Below are positions 27,549 to 34,911 of a stretch of 64,000 bases of DNA, piece by piece (position 1 is the stretch's first letter; each line of letters opens with the position of its first letter). The translations under genes and the position numbers were made by a program. The notes under the pieces are model-generated. The model was given only the letters and a program-made list of their open reading frames with translations. It searched no databases and was not told where the DNA came from. This stretch comes from Gemmatimonadota bacterium (lineage in GTDB: Bacteria; Gemmatimonadota; Gemmatimonadetes; Longimicrobiales; Gaopeijiaceae), in contig JAPPGZ010000073.1 of NCBI GenBank assembly GCA_028874905.1, forward strand, positions 1 through 64,000, in the 5' to 3' direction.

Positions 27549-29278
27549 CGCTCGTTCCCCATGTCCGAGGTCCGCCGCCGCGGGATCGGCATCTCCTGCA
27601 CCCGCCACGGTTCCCAACGCATGTAGAGCGGCACCGTGACGATCAGATGGGCGCGCCCCCGCACCTCCTTGCCGTCCGGGCCGCGGTAGGTCGCCACCGT
27701 CCAGACGTCGCCGACGTTGTTGCGCAGGCCGTCGCGGTTCGGATTGGGGCCGTCCAGCGCCGGCTGGAAGAGACCGTCGGTGCCCAGCGTGCCCACGTAT
27801 TCGATGTCGTCGTCGTCGAAGATCGCGGAGTACTCTTCCATGGACCACTCGACGTCGACGAAGCCGAGATTCAGATCGTCGTCCGTCTCGGGCTTCCCGT
27901 CGGGGCCGTCGCTGAACGCGGTGGCCTCGAACTGCGCGAAGCCCTTCGGGAAAGCGCCGCCACCGAGCCGCGCCATGCCCGCCTCGGGCGTGACCAGGAT
28001 CCGGTCGACGGTTTCATAGACCGTCAGGTGGCCGGGCACCGGACGACCCGCCAGGAACACGTCCCGGGCGCCCACCGCGGCATTGTCGCTCGCGGTCACC
28101 TCGGCGGCCAGGACCTCGGAGTCGCTACGCGCCACGCTCACGACCTCGACGCCAGGTCCCAGGTCCAGGTCCGCGGTGCCCAGGCCGGTGGGCAGGTTGA
28201 CGCCGTGGACGGTGACGGTCGTGGTGCTGCCCGAGCGCATGGCGACCGGGTGGAGACCCAGCACGACCGGCCCGTCCGCGCGCAACAGCGTTACGTCGGG
28301 CCCGAACTCGTCGTAGTCGCCGGCGAACCAGCGACCGTTGATCTCGCCCCAGCCGCGCTCAACCATCATCACTTCGCGGAGCACGCTCATCGCATCCGCG
28401 CCCTCGAAGGAACGGCCGCGCCACTGGTAGCCCGTGTAGATGATCGCGCGGCCCTCGCGCTCCACCTGCTCGCCCGACCGCGCGTACGCATAGCTAACAC
28501 GGGTCGTGAAGTCGGCCCCGTCGGCCGCTTCCGAAATCTCGACCATGCCGTAGATGGGCCCCTTGCCGGGATCGTGGCCCTTCAGCGCCCAGGTGCCCGC
28601 GAGGCGCGGCGGCCGCATCGTCGCCGACCACGAAGTCCACTGCGCGGTCGTCAGGGGGAACTTGCCCGACAACTCGGCCACCGCCTTGTCCATTGGCTGC
28701 CGCGTGTCGGTCGCGCCAGGGGCGGGCGGGCCGAAGCGGCGGAACCCCTGCGTGTCGGAAAGGGGGTAGTAGCCCCGGTGCATGGCCATGAGGAGATCCC
28801 ACTCTTCCTTCGTCCTGCGCTGGATGACGACCCGCCCCATCGAGTGACAGCTGCTGCACACCCGATCGACGTCCTCATCCCCCTCATGCGACTCCTCGTA
28901 CGACCAGTCGATCAGCCGGCGCTCCACCTCGAAGCGGCCCGGGCGGAGTTCTTCGGGCGCGAGTCCGTGGCTGTCGGAGAGGTAGCGGACGATGTCGCGC
29001 GCGACCTCCGGATCCAGCTCCACGTCGTTGAGGGTCACCATGCGGCGAATCGACTGCTGCCAGCCCTCCGGGGTCTTCCGCATGTAGGAGACCCGCGTCA
29101 TCATGCCGTCGTCGTCGACCGCGTGGCAGCGGTCGCAACTGTCGATGACGAGCTGGTCGGTGACGGGGATACCGGTGTTCGTGGTGTCGGCGCCGGACTC
29201 TTGGGCGGAGGCGAACGCGGGCGCCAGCAACAACAGCGGGACCGCCGCTCCGCCGACCTGGAGTGCGAGGCGTTTCAT
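27545..29278 (-). CDS. qhpA: QHNDH alpha subunit, di-haem cytochrome
   Basis: A 577-residue periplasmic subunit. The signal peptide ends near AFASAQ, and two haem c sites are C48-H52 (CDRCH) and C141-H145 (CSSCH). Downstream there are beta-rich domains (IgG-like repeats), as in the known alpha subunit. It carries electrons from the CTQ of gamma to an external acceptor. The start at 29278 is chosen because the signal peptide begins there; the in-frame Arg-rich extension is unlikely. The adjacent cytochrome b-c may be a downstream partner. Confidence 0.92.
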   Translation of the reverse strand: MKRLALQVGGAAVPLLLLAPAFASAQESGADTTNTGIPVTDQLVIDSCDRCHAVDDDGMMTRVSYMRKTPEGWQQSIRRMVTLNDVELDPEVARDIVRYLSDSHGLAPEELRPGRFEVERRLIDWSYEESHEGDEDVDRVCSSCHSMGRVVIQRRTKEEWDLLMAMHRGYYPLSDTQGFRRFGPPAPGATDTRQPMDKAVAELSGKFPLTTAQWTSWSATMRPPRLAGTWALKGHDPGKGPIYGMVEISEAADGADFTTRVSYAYARSGEQVEREGRAIIYTGYQWRGRSFEGADAMSVLREVMMVERGWGEINGRWFAGDYDEFGPDVTLLRADGPVVLGLHPVAMRSGSTTTVTVHGVNLPTGLGTADLDLGPGVEVVSVARSDSEVLAAEVTASDNAAVGARDVFLAGRPVPGHLTVYETVDRILVTPEAGMARLGGGAFPKGFAQFEATAFSDGPDGKPETDDDLNLGFVDVEWSMEEYSAIFDDDDIEYVGTLGTDGLFQPALDGPNPNRDGLRNNVGDVWTVATYRGPDGKEVRGRAHLIVTVPLYMRWEPWRVQEMPIPRRRTSDMGNER

Positions 29279-29405
29279 CCGGTGGGATCGTCTCCGTCTG
29301 CGGGTGTCGTGAGCCAGCGGCCGCCTTCTCCTGCGACCCATTGATTTAGCACGGGGCCCCGACGCGCGTCAAAAGTCGCTGGCATCAGCGCGCCACCCCC
29401 CGGCA

Positions 29406-30938
29406 TCAGGGCGCCGTACCCGGCACCAGCACCCCGTCGGCGATTAGCAGCGCCACCACGCCCAGGAAGTTGGCCAGGTCGACCGGCGGCAGATCCTCAC
29501 GCGCCGCCCACTCGGAATAGGACTCGTAGAGGGCGCCGGGATTCGCCGAGCCCGTGGCCAGATGGACGACGCGGAGCAGGTCCACATCCCGGAAATAGCG
29601 CACGCCGCCGGGGAAGCGCGGGGTGACCAGCGCCGGGGCCAGCCGGATCCGGTTTCCGATCACCAGGGGCCGGTCGGCGGTATCGCGGCGACCGACGCGG
29701 AGCCGTCCCGATCCCAGACGCAGGGCGTGGAAGGCCGCACGCACCTCGGGGTCGTCGCGGAGCGCTTCGGCGGATGGGCCGTCGGGCAGGTTCGCGGCAT
29801 CCTCAGCCCCGGATCGATCCACGAGCCAGCGCGCGCGCCGATCCCAGAAGGCGTCGTCGGGTACCGCCTGGGTGCCAGCCACCTGCGTCGCCAGCCCCTC
29901 CCGCAACGACTCGTACATCGCCTGCTCCCGGCGGCCGTAGAAGTCGGCCGCGGTCCCAGCCAGCTCCGGCGTGCGGATCGCGGTGTTGACCGTGACCGCA
30001 GCCAGCCACGCCGAGGCCAGCGCCTTCTTCACCCCATACGACGACATCGGGTCCGCGAACGAGGCCGCGTCTCCCACGAGCAGCCCGCGGCCCGACGCGA
30101 ACCGAAACGACGTATACATCGACGCGGTCACCGCCCAGGCGTCACCGACAGGCACGGCGGGAGTTGTGATCGAGTGCATGAGGGCGGTGTTGGCGATCTC
30201 GGCCTCGAAGGCAGCCGAGAGATCGGCGGCCCCCTCCATGACGGCGTGGAGTTGAGGGTCCAGCATGACCGCGACATGACGTTCGGTCTCCGAGGTGGGC
30301 ACCGACCACGCCCAGCCACGCCCGAAGCTCTCCACGAGGGCGTGGGTGGCAACCACGTTCTCCCACCGGCTGTCGTTGCGGTACCGCCGAACCACGGCCA
30401 GCGTCGGCGCTTCCGATTCCAGGACCCGGTAGCGCCGTGCCAGCACGCCGACCCTGCCGGTGCAGTCGAGTATCCAGCCCGGTCGGACCTCGACGCGCTT
30501 CCCCCCGTCCAGCGCGACCTCGACCCGCCACCCCTCCCCGTCCGCGTCTCGTTCCGGCAACCTGGCCACGCCCCGCACGATCTCCGCCCCGGCCTCCACC
30601 GCCGCCCCGCGCAGCACGTTGTCGAACCGCGACCGCAGGATGTGGAACCCGGCGGCGCCCCCCGCGAAATCGTCACGGCGGCCCTCACCGCCCCACAACG
30701 CGGTGTTCCCGCTGTTCGCGAGGAATCCCCCCGCCTCCACCACCCCCAGCAGCCCCGTTGCGGCCAGCACCTTGCGCGCGCTCGGGGGCAGCGATTCGGC
30801 CAGGGACGGCGCGGCCAGGTCAGGGGCCGGCGACCGCTCGACGACCACGGCCTCCAGGCCCCACCGGGCGAGGAGGCGGGCGGCCCCGGCACCAGCCGGG
30901 CCGCCACCGAGGATGAGGACTTGGGAGGTTGGATTCAC
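29406..30938 (-). CDS. qhpG: FAD monooxygenase QhpG for CTQ biogenesis
   Basis: A 510-residue flavoprotein. The FAD motif GGGPAGAGAARLLARWG lies at the N-terminus, and GRGLLVGDAASFADPMSSYGVKKALASA is the second FAD (GD) motif typical of tryptophan-halogenase-like monooxygenases. In known systems QhpG dihydroxylates the gamma tryptophan before CTQ closes. The GTG start at 30938 (VNPTSQVLILGGG) is chosen because the family starts just before the Rossmann motif. It precedes qhpA by 127 bases and is the first gene of the cluster. Confidence 0.88.
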   Translation of the reverse strand: MNPTSQVLILGGGPAGAGAARLLARWGLEAVVVERSPAPDLAAPSLAESLPPSARKVLAATGLLGVVEAGGFLANSGNTALWGGEGRRDDFAGGAAGFHILRSRFDNVLRGAAVEAGAEIVRGVARLPERDADGEGWRVEVALDGGKRVEVRPGWILDCTGRVGVLARRYRVLESEAPTLAVVRRYRNDSRWENVVATHALVESFGRGWAWSVPTSETERHVAVMLDPQLHAVMEGAADLSAAFEAEIANTALMHSITTPAVPVGDAWAVTASMYTSFRFASGRGLLVGDAASFADPMSSYGVKKALASAWLAAVTVNTAIRTPELAGTAADFYGRREQAMYESLREGLATQVAGTQAVPDDAFWDRRARWLVDRSGAEDAANLPDGPSAEALRDDPEVRAAFHALRLGSGRLRVGRRDTADRPLVIGNRIRLAPALVTPRFPGGVRYFRDVDLLRVVHLATGSANPGALYESYSEWAAREDLPPVDLANFLGVVALLIADGVLVPGTAP

Positions 30939-31068
30939 CGGGGGCGTTTCGCTTGGTGCTTGGCTTCGTGGTGTCCGATTCGTCCCACAACGCGGCGGAC
31001 GCGTGCGATTGTAGCCAGAGGCAACCGACGCCCCGCGCTTGTGCGTGGCTCCTAATCTGTCGCCTGAA

Positions 31069-31476
31069 ATGCGAAACGCGAGGGGCACCAACGTCGTGTC
31101 GGAGCTCCGCCGGCCTCAGCCTCACCGGTCTGTGCTGCGATGGATTGCCGGGGTGCCGTGCGATCAGCTCTTTCTGTCCGCCGTCACCGTGGGCGAGATG
31201 CAGGCGGGCATCGAGAACGTTCGCGAACGGGATCCTCACAAGGCTCATGAACTGGAAGCCTGGCTGGAGCAGGTGATCGACTCGTACGGCGTGTTGCCCA
31301 TGGATGCGGCGGCACTTCGGGAGTGGGCCCGGTTGAAGCGGCAGCGTTCGCGGACCCTGCTGGAGGACGCGATGATCGCTGCCACGGCCACAGTCCACCG
31401 GCTGACGGTAGTGACTCGCGACGTCCGTGACTTCCGCGGGCTGGGCGTGCCGTTGCTGAATCCGTTCGAGGTGTAA
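31069..31476 (+). pseudogene. 5'-truncated PIN-domain (VapC-like) toxin
   Basis: A 135-residue frame. From TNVVSELRRP to the end (FRGLGVPLLNPFEV) it is a clear PIN-domain toxin with later acidic residues in TVGEM, LEDAMIAA and TRDVRDF. The expected beginning LDTNVVSE is replaced by MRNARGTNVVSE, so the first catalytic aspartate is a glycine (codon GGC) and the first strand is missing. No antitoxin gene lies upstream. I read it as an inactive remnant; a functional variant is less likely. Confidence 0.6.
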
Positions 31477-31589
31477 GGGGCTGCTCAGGCACCGCAGAGA
31501 CTCGTACTTGAGCCGTCCGCTGATTCCCTTTAGCTTATCTGCCCCTCGCCTCCGGCGTCATGCAAGCCTCGCCGGACGCGGGTACGGAC

Positions 31590-31662
31590 GCCCCCATCGT
31601 CTAGTGGACTAGGATACCTGGTTCTCAGCCAGGAGACCGGGGTTCGATTCCCCGTGGGGGTA
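31590..31662 (+). tRNA. tRNA-Glu (anticodon CTC)
   Basis: The cloverleaf folds fully: acceptor GCCCCCA with TGGGGGT (one G-U at the end), anticodon stem CCTGG/CCAGG with loop TTCTCAG (anticodon CTC), and T-loop GGTTCGATTCC. CCA is not encoded. It is 5 bases before tRNA-Val. Confidence 0.95.
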
Positions 31663-31667
31663 CTCAA

Positions 31668-31740
31668 GGTCGCTTAGCTCAGTCGGTAGAGCACTACGCT
31701 CACATCGTAGGGGTCGCTGGTTCGAGTCCAGCAGCGACCA
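31668..31740 (+). tRNA. tRNA-Val (anticodon CAC)
   Basis: Acceptor GGTCGCT pairs with AGCGACC, the anticodon stem CTACG/CGTAG encloses CTCACAT (anticodon CAC), and the T-arm is CTGGTTCGAGTCCAG. It forms a pair with tRNA-Glu and is probably co-transcribed with it. Confidence 0.95.
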
Positions 31741-31793
31741 TTCCAGCCCCTTCATCGTCAGCTCCCGACCTACTTGCGTCGCCAGTAAAACCA

Positions 31794-31810
31794 ACTAGTC
31801 TTAGACTAGT
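31794..31810. repeat. Perfect palindrome upstream of VapBC
   Basis: ACTAGTCT-T-AGACTAGT, an 8-bp perfect inverted repeat around one base. It lies 44 bases before the antitoxin start and may be an operator or part of the preceding tRNA terminator. Confidence 0.5.
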
Positions 31811-31832
31811 CTGAATTCTCATCGAGCCAAAA

Positions 31833-31848
31833 CGTTTCAGCTGAAACG
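31833..31848. promoter_or_regulatory. Probable VapB operator palindrome
   Basis: CGTTTCAGCTGAAACG is a perfect 16-bp palindrome ending 6 bases before the ATG of the antitoxin. Antitoxins of this type bind such palindromes to repress their own operon. Binding here is inferred. Confidence 0.6.
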
Positions 31849-31854
31849 CATCTC

Positions 31855-32097
31855 ATGTCCCGTATCGGAGCCTTCGAAGCCAAGACTCACCTCCCCCGTC
31901 TCCTGCGGCGGGTGGAGGCCGGGGAGCGGTTTGTCATCACCAGACACAATCGCCCCGTCGCGGAGTTGATACCCTTTCAAGCCCGCGACACGACCAGGGT
32001 CCGCGCCGCAATCGAGGACCTGAAGGCCTTCCAGAAGACCCATAGCCTGGGCGGGCTCTCGATTCGCGACATGATCGAAGAGGGCCGCAGACGCTGA
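31855..32097 (+). CDS. vapB: Phd/YefM-type antitoxin (VapB-like)
   Basis: An 80-residue antitoxin. The N-terminal dimer/DNA-binding part is RIGAFEAKTHLPRLLRRVEAGERFVITRHNRPVAELIPF, the classic Phd/YefM pattern, and the C-terminal helix (LSIRDMIEEGRRR) should bind the toxin. Perfect palindromes lie immediately upstream. No ribosome-binding site is visible before the ATG at 31855, which suits a leaderless or operator-overlapping start. The stop overlaps the toxin start. Confidence 0.88.
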   Translation: MSRIGAFEAKTHLPRLLRRVEAGERFVITRHNRPVAELIPFQARDTTRVRAAIEDLKAFQKTHSLGGLSIRDMIEEGRRR

Positions 32098-32516
32098 CGT
32101 TCGTCCTCGATTGTTCGGTGACCATGGCGTGGGTGTTCGCGGACGAGGCCACGCCGGAGACCGATCGGCTGCGTGAATCCCTGATCGGCGGCAGGGCCTT
32201 CGTTCCCGCTCTCTGGCCGATCGAAGTGGGCAACGTCCTGTGGGTCGCCACCAACCGAGGCCGAATCACCAGGGACGAATGCACGAGAGTCCGCAACAGC
32301 CTCAGGGCTCTGCCGGTGGAGATCGAACCCGTTTCGGCCGGCCGGGTCTGGGAGGCCGTGCTCACGCTCGCTGACGAGCACGGGCTGTCCGTCTACGATG
32401 CGATGTACCTGGAGCTGGCCCTTCGCATGCAACTGCCGCTCGCGACGCTCGACCGCAGACTGGCCGTAGCCGCAATCGCAGCGGGAATCGAGGTGCCGAC
32501 GCTCGTGAGTGGGTGA
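32094..32516 (+). CDS. vapC: PIN-domain toxin (VapC-like)
   Basis: A 140-residue ribonuclease toxin. The first catalytic aspartate is in FVLDCSV, and others follow in WPIEVGN, LSVYDAMYLELA and ATLDRR. The aspartate lies upstream of the first conventional start (GTG 32118), so that start would be inactive. The only fitting start is CTG at 32094, which overlaps the antitoxin stop as CTGA. The overlap mimics the usual ATGA coupling, so I propose a CTG start. Confidence 0.8.
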   Translation: MTFVLDCSVTMAWVFADEATPETDRLRESLIGGRAFVPALWPIEVGNVLWVATNRGRITRDECTRVRNSLRALPVEIEPVSAGRVWEAVLTLADEHGLSVYDAMYLELALRMQLPLATLDRRLAVAAIAAGIEVPTLVSG

Positions 32517-32544
32517 AGACCGCGCGCTTGGCGTGTCGTCCCCC

Positions 32545-32718
32545 CTGCAGTCCGTGGATAAAGCCGCCCGAGCACCGAGAGCGGCAAGGCGCCGGGCCGG
32601 CAAGGCGCGACGAAGGGCCAGTAGCAGCGCTACGGGCCCGAGGAGCAACGCAGAGCGAAGCGGTCCGGCCCGGATGCATCGCCGCTCGAATGCCGGGGGG
32701 ATTTTGTCCACGGACTGC
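32545..32718. repeat. Palindromic MITE-like element with inverted ends
   Basis: The ends GCAGTCCGTGGATAAAG (32545-32561) and TTTTGTCCACGGACTGC (32702-32718) are inverted repeats with 15 of 17 bases matching. A central hairpin GGGCC-A-GTAGC / GCTAC-G-GGCCC sits near 32616-32640. No ORF is supported. The right end runs into the aconitase stop and includes copy 2 of the dispersed 24-bp repeat (32696-32719). No transposase is present, so a non-autonomous element or structured RNA is possible. Confidence 0.6.
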
Positions 32719-34898
32719 TAAGCCAGCACCGGCACTCTCGGCGCCCCCGCCCCGGCCCGCTCCATCCGCACCCCCGGCTCCCACGCCGCCACCCTCCCGG
32801 CCACCGCCGACGCGGCCACCGAGTAGGGCGACACGAGGTACAGCTGGCCCGGCCCGCTACGGCCGGGGAAGTTGCGGTTCTGCGACGACACCGACACCTG
32901 GTCGGGCGAGCGGGTGACCCCCGGCCCGGCGGCAATGCACGCGCCGCACCCCGGCTCAATGAACTCGGCGCCGATCTCGCGGAACAGGTCCAGGTAGCCC
33001 TGCTCCCGCGCGTATTCGCGCACGTCGGTCGAGCCGCACTGGATGTAGCAATTCACGTCGGGGTGGACGCCGAGGCCCCACCGGTCCCGGGCCTCGCGGA
33101 AGACGCGCGCGTACATGTCCATGTCCTCCTTCTTGCCGGCCGTGCACGATCCGGCGTAGGCGATCTCGATGGGAACCGCGTCGGTGAGCTCGTCGATGTA
33201 GAGGCCGTTTCCGGGGTCGCCGGGCAGCGCGACCATGGGGCGCAGGCGCGTCGCGTCGATCTCGATGACCTTCACGTATTCGGCGCCGGGGTCGCTGTGC
33301 ACGCCTTCGACCAGCGCCCGCGCACGTGCCATGGGCATGCCCCGCTCCTGCACGAGGAACTCGACCGTTCTCTCGTCGGCCGCGACCAAGCCCGTGAACG
33401 CGCCCACTTCCGCGGCCATGTTGGTCATGGTCGCTCTTTCGTCCACCGACAGCCCTTCCACGACCGGGCCCGCATACTCGATGATCTGGCCGATGGCGTG
33501 GCCGTCGCGCACGTAGGGATGGCGCAGGATCTCGAGCATCAGGTCCTTTGCGGTCGCGTTGGCGGGAAGCCGCCCGCCCACCACGACCTTGAACGACGGC
33601 GGAATGCGCGCGCGCACGTCCTTCGTGATCCACGAATTGAAGATCGCCGTGGTGCCGACCCCGAACGCCAGCGCGCCGACCGCACCCGCGTGGGGCGTGT
33701 GGGAATCGGTGCCGATCACGAGCATGCCCGGCTCGGCGTAGTCCTCGAGGATCTTGGAGTGGCAGATCGCCTCGGAGCCCATGACGTGGCCCTGCTGCTC
33801 GCCGTAGAGGCGAATCCCCTGCTTCTCGGAGAACTCGCGCTGCTTGACCTCGAGCTGGTTGGCGACCTCCAGCAACCCCTGCTCGATCCGCTCCTGGCTC
33901 ATCACCTTGTGCAGGAAGGTCAGGTGGTCGCGGAAGAAGAGGATCGAGTCGGGATCGAGAACCTTCGCGTCGGCGCCCAGCTTCTGCTCGAAGAAGATGG
34001 CGGCCATCGGGGTAACGTACTCGTGGCTGAAGCGGATGTCGGCGCGGAAGAAGCCCGCCTCGCCGGGTTCGGTCCAGTCGGTGCCGACGTGGTCGGAGGA
34101 AGCGTCGACGACCCATTTGCGGGCGAAGATCTTCTCGCCGAGCGTCATGGGGCGGGGGGAGGGAGCACGGCCGCCTGCTCGCGGCTGGCCGTTCGGCGCG
34201 GCGGTTGGCGGCTGCCCCGCGTCGCCTGCGGGAGGGTCGGCCAGCGCGCGCGGCGACGGGAGCGTCACCTGGCCCCCCATGCGGGCCATGTTGAACTCGA
34301 ACAGGCCGCCGTACTCGATGATCTGCCGGGTGATGTCGTCGGTCCCGGCCGTGAACTCGCTCAGCGGGATCGGCTCGCCCGAGCGGATGCGGTCGATCAC
34401 GCCGAAGTCGGTCGTGGTGAGGATGCCCAGGTTCTGGCAGTTCTCGTTGTAGATGCGCTCGATGCTCTCGCTGACGACGACCTTGATCCCGGCCATCAGC
34501 TCGGCGTAGGGGCTCTGTTCACGGCTTGACCCCTTGCCGCGGCGCTTGCCGGCGACGGAACAGATGAAGCCGGCGTTTTTGACGCTGCCGCGCTCGATGG
34601 GGGCTTCGGTGCCGCCGCGGCCTGCCTGCCCGCCCCCACTCCTGACCTCAAGCCCCAGGTAGGGGAATTCGCCCAGCGTCTCGTCGTAGAAGAAGCAGAT
34701 GTAGGCGGGTGTGATCTCGTCGGTGCTGATCTGGTCGCGGAGACTGGCCTTGAGCTCGGGCGTGAGGTCGAGGTCGAGCCCCTCGTGGAGCTGGCGGCGG
34801 ATCAGGTAGGCGTCGTCCGCCAGGAAAAGGACGCGCCCGCCGAAGGAGACCTCCGGCGGGCGTTTGGCGACGCGTGGGGGGGGCGGGCCGCTGGTCAC
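32718..34898 (-). CDS. Aconitase-family hydro-lyase with N-terminal swivel domain
   Basis: A 726-residue enzyme. The swivel domain comes first (ISTDEITPAYICFF, GKGSSREQSPYAELMAGI, NCQNLGI), then a Pro/Ala/Gly-rich linker of about 45 residues, then the 4Fe-4S core with TDSHTPHAGAVGALAFGVG and cluster cysteines in AGSCTAGK and EPGCGACIA. The order resembles AcnB without its HEAT domain, unlike AcnA or LeuCD. Aconitate hydratase or an isopropylmalate/homoaconitate isomerase are both possible. GTG start at 34898. Confidence 0.8.
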   Translation of the reverse strand: MTSGPPPPRVAKRPPEVSFGGRVLFLADDAYLIRRQLHEGLDLDLTPELKASLRDQISTDEITPAYICFFYDETLGEFPYLGLEVRSGGGQAGRGGTEAPIERGSVKNAGFICSVAGKRRGKGSSREQSPYAELMAGIKVVVSESIERIYNENCQNLGILTTTDFGVIDRIRSGEPIPLSEFTAGTDDITRQIIEYGGLFEFNMARMGGQVTLPSPRALADPPAGDAGQPPTAAPNGQPRAGGRAPSPRPMTLGEKIFARKWVVDASSDHVGTDWTEPGEAGFFRADIRFSHEYVTPMAAIFFEQKLGADAKVLDPDSILFFRDHLTFLHKVMSQERIEQGLLEVANQLEVKQREFSEKQGIRLYGEQQGHVMGSEAICHSKILEDYAEPGMLVIGTDSHTPHAGAVGALAFGVGTTAIFNSWITKDVRARIPPSFKVVVGGRLPANATAKDLMLEILRHPYVRDGHAIGQIIEYAGPVVEGLSVDERATMTNMAAEVGAFTGLVAADERTVEFLVQERGMPMARARALVEGVHSDPGAEYVKVIEIDATRLRPMVALPGDPGNGLYIDELTDAVPIEIAYAGSCTAGKKEDMDMYARVFREARDRWGLGVHPDVNCYIQCGSTDVREYAREQGYLDLFREIGAEFIEPGCGACIAAGPGVTRSPDQVSVSSQNRNFPGRSGPGQLYLVSPYSVAASAVAGRVAAWEPGVRMERAGAGAPRVPVLA

Positions 34899-34911
34899 CG
34901 ATTCCTGTCCG

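Noticed and set aside
29406-30938. QhpG as a geranylgeranyl reductase or halogenase in secondary metabolism
   Set aside because: The position directly upstream of the QHNDH alpha subunit and the complete maturation set fit QhpG better.
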